The notes under the pieces are model-generated. The model did no database searches and was not told the DNA's origin. It saw nothing but the letters and a program-made list of their open reading frames with translations. DNA of 17,805 nt from Roseburia sp. CAG:303 (lineage in GTDB: Bacteria > Bacillota > Clostridia > Lachnospirales > Lachnospiraceae): contig FR900165.1 in NCBI GenBank assembly GCA_000437755.1, forward strand, positions 1 to 17,805, read 5' to 3'. Position 1 is the first letter of the stretch. Each line of letters opens with the position of its first letter. Of this stretch, positions 13,682 through 17,805 are shown piece after piece. Made by a program: the position numbers and the translations under genes.

Positions 13682-14497
13682 TTAATGAAAAAATTTCTGA
13701 ATTGCCAGTGCCACACCATTTTCATCGCAGGATGAAGTCACATAATCGGCTGCCTCTTTCACTTCATTGTGGGCATTTGCCATCGCAACACCCATTCCGG
13801 CATAGCGGACCATCGTAATATCGTTTCCGCCATCACCGCATGCCACGAGTTCTTCACGGTGCAGTCCGAGCTGTTTCAACAGATAATCCAGGGATTGTGC
13901 CTTATCAATGCCCAGAGACACAACCTCTATGAAGAATGGTTCGGACTGGAATACATTCAGTCTTCCCGCAAAATGCTCTGCCATCTCCTTCACTGCTTTT
14001 TCCAGCAGTTCCGGTGCACCCGTTACCAGGAATTTATTTACCGGAAAGTCTACTTCCGCTTTGAGATTTTCCACTTTTCTGACCGGCATTTTTACAACTC
14101 TGGATTCTAACTGGACATACTGCTCCTCCGGATTCTCCGTAATGATTTCTCCATCATCATAAGTCAGTACGGCAGCCTCCGGAATATGGCTTTTTACATA
14201 GTCAAGAATTTCATCATTGTATTCGATTGGAATTGTTTTATTGTATACAACATGTCCGGATTTGAATTCCGTAATCTTTCCGCCGTTAAATGAAAGCACG
14301 AATCCGCCGTACACATCCATGCCGATTGCTTTCGCCACATGGCGGATTCCTTCGTGCGGTCTCCCGGATGCTATCATGACCGGCACAGATTCTTCCTGCA
14401 GCCTTCTCACTTCTTTTAATACTTCCGGTGTTACTTCTTTCTTTGTATTCAATAATGTTCCATCGATATCCAACGCTATTGCTTTATATTGACTCAT
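13682..14497 (-). CDS. Cof-type HAD-IIB family phosphatase
   Basis: The 271-residue cytoplasmic protein has all HAD motifs: DIDGT with nucleophile D10 and acid D12, SGR (S44), K199 in GIDKAQSL, and GDGGND with D222 and D226. The large insert between motifs I/II and III fits the C2-type cap of the Cof/YidA group. Such enzymes dephosphorylate sugar phosphates, nucleotides or cofactors; the substrate cannot be read from sequence. GGAG lies 5 nt before the ATG. It sits 26 nt after the Ig-like surface protein gene, at the end of the exopolysaccharide regulator operon, possibly as a passenger. Confidence 0.93.
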   Translation of the reverse strand: MSQYKAIALDIDGTLLNTKKEVTPEVLKEVRRLQEESVPVMIASGRPHEGIRHVAKAIGMDVYGGFVLSFNGGKITEFKSGHVVYNKTIPIEYNDEILDYVKSHIPEAAVLTYDDGEIITENPEEQYVQLESRVVKMPVRKVENLKAEVDFPVNKFLVTGAPELLEKAVKEMAEHFAGRLNVFQSEPFFIEVVSLGIDKAQSLDYLLKQLGLHREELVACGDGGNDITMVRYAGMGVAMANAHNEVKEAADYVTSSCDENGVALAIQKFFH

Positions 14498-14523
14498 ATT
14501 TTCTCCACTTATAAACTACTCAA

Positions 14524-15288
14524 TTACTCAATGACATGTAAGGTAAGTGTTTGTGCCTCAGAACGGTTTCCATCCGTATCACTTACACTGTATACAAGCT
14601 GGTATTCACCCACTCTATTTGTATTTACATTACCGATTCCGTTAATTACAATTCTGTTGGATACACCTTCTTTGTCATCCAGTGTAGAATTTACCATATC
14701 AAGTGCTTCTACTGTTCCAAAGGAATCTCCTGCTTTGATGACATAATCCGTATATTTCAGCTCAATCTGCGGAACACCGGTAGTTTTTACCTTTTCCTGA
14801 TCGATTTTAACCGGAGTTCCACTGCCACCCGGCTGTGTCAGGTCAGGACCTGCCGTCGTTGTTTCCTGCGGAACGGTTTCTTTCTCGGTTGTTGTTTCCT
14901 GTGTCTGCACTTCTGAATCATCTTCCGTTACCGAGACATTGATAAAACTCTTTGAGCCGGAATATTTAATCTTGGCACTCTTCTGTGCCACATTATTATG
15001 TGAATCTTTCGCCGCATATGTAACCTTGATGTATTCTCCATTATCAAGCACCAGTACGTTTAATACGGTTACCGAATCCGTTACATCGCCATCTCTGTCA
15101 TCATATGCCGTTACTCCTGCCAACAGCTCCGAGGTATCCATGTCATCACTGTATTCGCTGACCATTCCTGCCTCACCGAGTGTAATCTCCGGTGCTTTCC
15201 TGTCGGAAACCACAACACTGATCACACAGCCTGAAAATATAATAATTACGAGTACTATTAACAGAAAATAGATTTTTTTACTCTCCAT
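14524..15288 (-). CDS. Membrane-anchored protein with two Ig-like (DUF5011-type) domains
   Basis: The 254-residue protein starts with a hydrophobic segment (7-28) that contains FSGC. This could be a lipobox or simply the end of a membrane anchor; the residues after it are again hydrophobic, favouring an anchor. Two beta-sandwich domains follow. The first (about 32-110) has APEITLGEAG, AYDDRDGDVTDSV and VTYAAKDSHNNVA. The second (about 170-254) ends EYQLVYSVSDTDGNRSEAQTLTLHV, typical of DUF5011/HYR repeats. A Thr/Glu-rich linker lies between. AAAGGA is 6 nt before the ATG. It follows cpsD by about 50 nt, within the exopolysaccharide regulator operon. It may bind or position the polymer at the surface; that is inference. 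Confidence 0.8.
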   Translation of the reverse strand: MESKKIYFLLIVLVIIIFSGCVISVVVSDRKAPEITLGEAGMVSEYSDDMDTSELLAGVTAYDDRDGDVTDSVTVLNVLVLDNGEYIKVTYAAKDSHNNVAQKSAKIKYSGSKSFINVSVTEDDSEVQTQETTTEKETVPQETTTAGPDLTQPGGSGTPVKIDQEKVKTTGVPQIELKYTDYVIKAGDSFGTVEALDMVNSTLDDKEGVSNRIVINGIGNVNTNRVGEYQLVYSVSDTDGNRSEAQTLTLHVIE

Positions 15289-15337
15289 AACCCATCCTTT
15301 CTCAACGGGATTTCTCCATTGTGTATCTTATCAAAAA

Positions 15338-16048
15338 TTATTCATCCCCATAAGAACCATAGTTGCCATAATATTTACCATAATACTTACCGTAATATTT
15401 TCCATAATAACCATTTCCGGCGATTGGTACTTTATTTAATACAGCACCTAATATCTTGCAGTCGCATTTATCGAGCTGCTGCTTTGTATTCTGTGCCAGT
15501 TTTACACTGATTTCCGCATGGGAAATAACCATGACTGCACCGTCACACTGCTGTGCCACAATAACACCGTCGATAACACTTCCTACCGGAGGAGTATCAA
15601 TGATAATATAATCGTAATTCTGCTTCAAAAGGCTTAACAGCATTTTGAATTTATTCCCGCCAAGAAGTTCTGCTGGATTTGGAGGTACAGGGCCTGAGAA
15701 TATCATATGCAGATTTGGTACGTTTGTTTCGTATGCCACTTCTTCATATTCACTGAGACCGGATAAATAATGGGTCAGACCTTTGATTGCATTCTTAATC
15801 TTATAACGTCCAATCAATACGGATTTTCTTAAATCGCAGTCCATGAACATAACCTTCTTGCCTGATTCTGCCATAGAAACAGCCAGATTGAATGCCACAG
15901 AAGATTTTCCCTCGTTTGGGATATTACTTGTTACTGCAATTACTTTAATATCGCTTCCGCAAAGCTGAACATTTGTTCTAAGTCTTTTATAAGATTCATT
16001 TACCTGATTATCAAGTTTTGACATTTTGTTAATATTAATCGTAATCAT
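15338..16048 (-). CDS. cpsD: CpsD-like bacterial tyrosine kinase
   Basis: The 236-residue cytoplasmic protein is a BY-kinase: ESYKRLRTN near the start, Walker A SNIPNEGKSS (41-50), Walker A' VMFMDCDLR (66-74) and Walker B YIIIDTPP (147-154). The C-terminal tail (214-236) holds ten tyrosines in a YYGK-type repeat, the usual autophosphorylation cluster. Partner CpsC provides the membrane anchor and activates the kinase; CpsB removes the phosphates. GGAGG lies 7 nt before the ATG, and the gene starts 16 nt after cpsC. The tail is encoded by tandem 12-bp units, discussed separately. The assignment is firm; the symbol follows streptococcal usage. Confidence 0.93.
   Translation of the reverse strand: MITININKMSKLDNQVNESYKRLRTNVQLCGSDIKVIAVTSNIPNEGKSSVAFNLAVSMAESGKKVMFMDCDLRKSVLIGRYKIKNAIKGLTHYLSGLSEYEEVAYETNVPNLHMIFSGPVPPNPAELLGGNKFKMLLSLLKQNYDYIIIDTPPVGSVIDGVIVAQQCDGAVMVISHAEISVKLAQNTKQQLDKCDCKILGAVLNKVPIAGNGYYGKYYGKYYGKYYGNYGSYGDE
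15359..15406 (-). repeat. Tandem 12-bp repeat encoding the YYGK tyrosine cluster of CpsD
   Basis: About four units of TATTATGGTAAR (minus strand) encode YYGK, YYGK, YYGK and YYGN near the end of cpsD. The units differ only at third codon positions (GGT/GGA/GGC, AAG/AAA) and in the last codon. Each unit is a multiple of three bases, so slippage would change tail length without breaking the frame. Confidence 0.75.
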
Positions 16049-16064
16049 TTCTGTTCCTCCTTTC

Positions 16065-16850
16065 CTATCTCTTTACCTGTTTTGCAGGTGCCTTATGGTT
16101 ACTGCTGCTTTTGCCGGATTTTGAAGAACTGATCTTTTCTCCATCCCACTCAGCTTCCGACATAACCGGAATCGTTGCAAGTGTGCTGATTCCCAGATAT
16201 TTCTCGATATCATCCGGGGATTTAATCGTATCATCCGTGATATGTCGGATAATAACTACTGCCATGGCAAGAATAATGCCTAATGCACCACCGATAATCA
16301 TATTCTTGAATACGTTCGGTGATACCGGTGATGAACTGAGACTTGCAGGTTCTACTACATTAACGTTCTCAATTCCCATTACTTCTTTAATCTTAACCGC
16401 ACTGGTTGCTCTTACTGCATCGGCAATCTTTCTTGCACGCTCCGGATTGGTATCCGTAATTGTAATCGCAATAATACGGGTATTTTCTTTATTTTCTACT
16501 GTTATCATACCCTTTAATGCCCCGGTCGAAAAGTCAAGATCCAAATCGGCGATGACCTGTTCGAGTACCGGACGGCTGGTAATGAGCTCCTGATAGTCCT
16601 TTGTCATGTAGTTACTCGTTACATAATCATTTGCACTCGCTGTTGACTCTTCATTTTTACTCATAACATAAATTGACGTTTCGGACTGATACTTTGGTGT
16701 GATAAATAATTTTGTCCCAAGAAATGCCAGACCTGCGGCAAGAACTCCCACAAGCAATATAACCAGTAATTTGTCAAGAAGCACGAATAATATTTCTCTT
16801 AAGTCAATTTCAACTTCATCATTATTCTGCACATTAACGTTCGTTTCCAT
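16065..16850 (-). CDS. cpsC: CpsC-like Wzz-domain chain-length and kinase-adaptor protein
   Basis: The 261-residue protein has the Wzz layout. A cytoplasmic N-terminus EIDLREIL precedes a first span (about 24-47), followed by an external part with KYQSETSIYV and ITITDTNPERARKIADAV. A proline-rich PASLSSSPVSPN precedes the second span (183-203), and a C-terminal cytoplasmic tail ends the protein. In Gram-positives this protein recruits and activates CpsD and influences polysaccharide chain length. An AGGAAAGAGG tract precedes the ATG. The gene starts 30 nt after cpsB and lies 16 nt before cpsD. The Ser/Lys-rich tail (from about 238) is longer and more polar than the minimum and may contact CpsD. 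Confidence 0.92.
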   Translation of the reverse strand: METNVNVQNNDEVEIDLREILFVLLDKLLVILLVGVLAAGLAFLGTKLFITPKYQSETSIYVMSKNEESTASANDYVTSNYMTKDYQELITSRPVLEQVIADLDLDFSTGALKGMITVENKENTRIIAITITDTNPERARKIADAVRATSAVKIKEVMGIENVNVVEPASLSSSPVSPNVFKNMIIGGALGIILAMAVVIIRHITDDTIKSPDDIEKYLGISTLATIPVMSEAEWDGEKISSSKSGKSSSNHKAPAKQVKR

Positions 16851-16880
16851 CTGTAACCTCTTTCCTTTCCATTCTTTACA

Positions 16881-17609
16881 TTAAATATATTCGTTATGCA
16901 CCATTTTCTCCGGATTATCAATAAAAAGCTTCTTTACATAGTCGCTTCCCAGCTTTTTCTCAATATATCTGATACATTCCTCTAACTGCGGTGCTCTTGA
17001 ACGATTGGAATGGGCATCTGTTGCCACAAAATGCACTAAACCCTTTTTCATCATTTTAATGATCTGACGTTTTACACCGCCGCCAAGCCTGCCTTCCACA
17101 CTGGATGCATTGACCTGGATATATGCCCCGCCCTCTATAATCTGTTCAATCATCTTAATATTCTTAAACAGGTCCGGATATCTCTCGATGTGAGCAAGAA
17201 CAGGGGTATAACCAGCATTCTCAACTTTATAAAGACTCTGCGCAATATAGTCTGCCGTTGCTGTCGGGTGAAATTCAATCAATGCATAGTCCGTCTCGTT
17301 CAGGGTACTGACAACATTTTCCTGAAGCAGTTCCGCAATATCCTCGCCAAAAAAGATTTCTCTTCCCAACATGAATTCTATATCTGGAAATTCGTCCTGC
17401 ACTTTGGCCAGAAACAGCCTGTACTGGTCATATATTTCATCCCGCCCCTTTTCAAAACGTCCGATCATATAATGAGGGGTTAAAATTATATGACGGATAC
17501 CATTTGCATATGCAATTCTTAACATATCCTTTGACATGGCAGTTGAGCGTGAACCGTCATCTACATGTGGAAGAATATGACAATGAATATCATAATAACC
17601 TTTTGCCAT
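16881..17609 (-). CDS. cpsB: CpsB-like PHP-family protein-tyrosine phosphatase
   Basis: The 242-residue protein is a metal-dependent PHP phosphatase that removes phosphate from the CpsD tyrosine tail. The metal ligands appear in order: DIHCHILPHVDDG (H9, H11, D17), TPHY (H46), E83 in GREIFF or E112, HIERYP (H140) and TDAH (D198, H200). The length is normal for CpsB/YwqE. The SD site is modest (GGTGA about 7 nt before ATG 17609). It is the first gene of the operon, about 50 nt after a strong extended -10 promoter. No polysaccharide glycosyltransferases are in the window, so the biosynthetic genes must be elsewhere. Confidence 0.93.
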   Translation of the reverse strand: MAKGYYDIHCHILPHVDDGSRSTAMSKDMLRIAYANGIRHIILTPHYMIGRFEKGRDEIYDQYRLFLAKVQDEFPDIEFMLGREIFFGEDIAELLQENVVSTLNETDYALIEFHPTATADYIAQSLYKVENAGYTPVLAHIERYPDLFKNIKMIEQIIEGGAYIQVNASSVEGRLGGGVKRQIIKMMKKGLVHFVATDAHSNRSRAPQLEECIRYIEKKLGSDYVKKLFIDNPEKMVHNEYI

Positions 17610-17656
17610 TTATATTTCACCATTCCCTATTTCTCTTTTTTTAAGCATACTTTGGA

Positions 17657-17686
17657 ATTATATCACAACCCTTTATTGGATTGCAA
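17657..17686 (-). promoter_or_regulatory. Sigma-A promoter of the cpsBCD operon
   Basis: On the minus strand TTGCAA (17681-17686), an 18-nt spacer and TATAAT (17657-17662) with the extended -10 TGA just before it. It lies about 50 nt upstream of cpsB and just downstream of the tRNA terminator. Confidence 0.75.
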
Positions 17687-17703
17687 GGACTTTTCAACGA
17701 TTC

Positions 17704-17748
17704 AACAAAAAAAGCTAAAAGACTTTAATCCTAAAATCTCTTAGCTTT
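17704..17748 (-). terminator. Intrinsic terminator of tRNA-Arg
   Basis: On the minus strand AAAGCTAAGAGA (17748-17737) pairs with TCTTTTAGCTTT (17722-17711), one pair being G-U. A U-run follows. It starts 8 nt past the tRNA 3' end. Confidence 0.85.
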
Positions 17749-17755
17749 CTGACAA

Positions 17756-17805
17756 CGTCCATAAGAGGATTCGAACCTCCGACCCCACGCTTAGGAGGCG
17801 TGTGC
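17756..17805 (-). tRNA. tRNA-Arg(CCT), 3' part, cut by the window edge
   Basis: On the minus strand the anticodon arm CACGC-CTCCTAA-GCGTG (17802-17786) gives anticodon CCT, which reads AGG as arginine. The T-arm GGAGG-TTCGAAT-CCTCT (17780-17764), the acceptor 3' strand TATGGAC (17763-17757) and discriminator G at 17756 follow. CCA is not encoded. The 5' acceptor strand and D-arm lie beyond the right edge. Confidence 0.93.

Noticed and set aside
15359..15406. CRISPR-like short repeats
   Set aside because: The 12-bp units are in frame, have no spacers and encode the CpsD tyrosine tail.
16111..16593. Plus-strand frame opposite cpsC
   Set aside because: The CpsC-like protein is clearly recognisable on the minus strand. 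The plus-strand frame has no SD site and no recognisable motif.

Overview
The window reads as chromosomal DNA of a spore-lineage clostridium, most likely a member of the Lachnospiraceae. This is inferred from the protein types: a YyaC spore-protease homologue, a Cps-type tyrosine-kinase exopolysaccharide regulator set, a TSCPD small protein next to luxS, a DUF5711 protein beside CvpA, and low to moderate GC with strong Shine-Dalgarno (SD) sites. I could not run a search, so the species is not identified. I see no phage, transposase, CRISPR array or rRNA gene.

Layout, left to right. (1) 1-513 has no protein gene. It holds tandem strong sigma-A promoters firing leftward out of the window, apparently serving a stable-RNA operon beyond the edge. 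It also holds a 122-nt tRNA-like element (291-412, minus) and a perfect 16-bp hairpin (430-479). (2) 514-5408 is a tight four-gene minus-strand operon: an Ig/LprI-like lipoprotein, a zinc-ribbon/TIR/coiled-coil protein with four membrane spans, an SPFH (band 7) zinc-ribbon protein broken by a frameshift and a nonsense codon, and a small four-span membrane protein. This is the most novel-looking system here: a membrane TIR module with an SPFH scaffold. (3) 5513-8894 is a minus-strand envelope operon: a degenerate-MPN/LysM membrane protein, a DUF5711 protein and a CvpA-family protein, closed by a terminator.

(4) 9015-9668 is yyaC on the plus strand behind a sigma-G-like promoter. (5) 9483-11458 is a minus-strand AI-2/methyl-cycle operon (TSCPD protein, luxS, mtnN, small conserved protein). 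Its best terminator lies antisense inside the yyaC coding sequence. (6) 11469-13670 is on the plus strand: a membrane protein of unknown role and pgi, ending at a bidirectional terminator. (7) 13682-17686 is a minus-strand operon: CpsB-like phosphatase, CpsC-like Wzz adaptor, CpsD-like tyrosine kinase, an Ig-like surface protein and a Cof-type HAD phosphatase. (8) The right edge holds the 3' part of tRNA-Arg(CCT) with its terminator.

How the genes work together. MtnN and LuxS are consecutive steps that recycle S-adenosylhomocysteine and produce the AI-2 precursor. CpsB, CpsC and CpsD form the usual phosphatase/adaptor/kinase control unit for exopolysaccharide assembly, although no glycosyltransferases lie inside the window. 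The LysM, DUF5711 and CvpA proteins are all membrane-anchored and look like one envelope complex or pathway. The TIR/SPFH operon looks like an envelope-sensing or defence-type signalling module; that role is inference.
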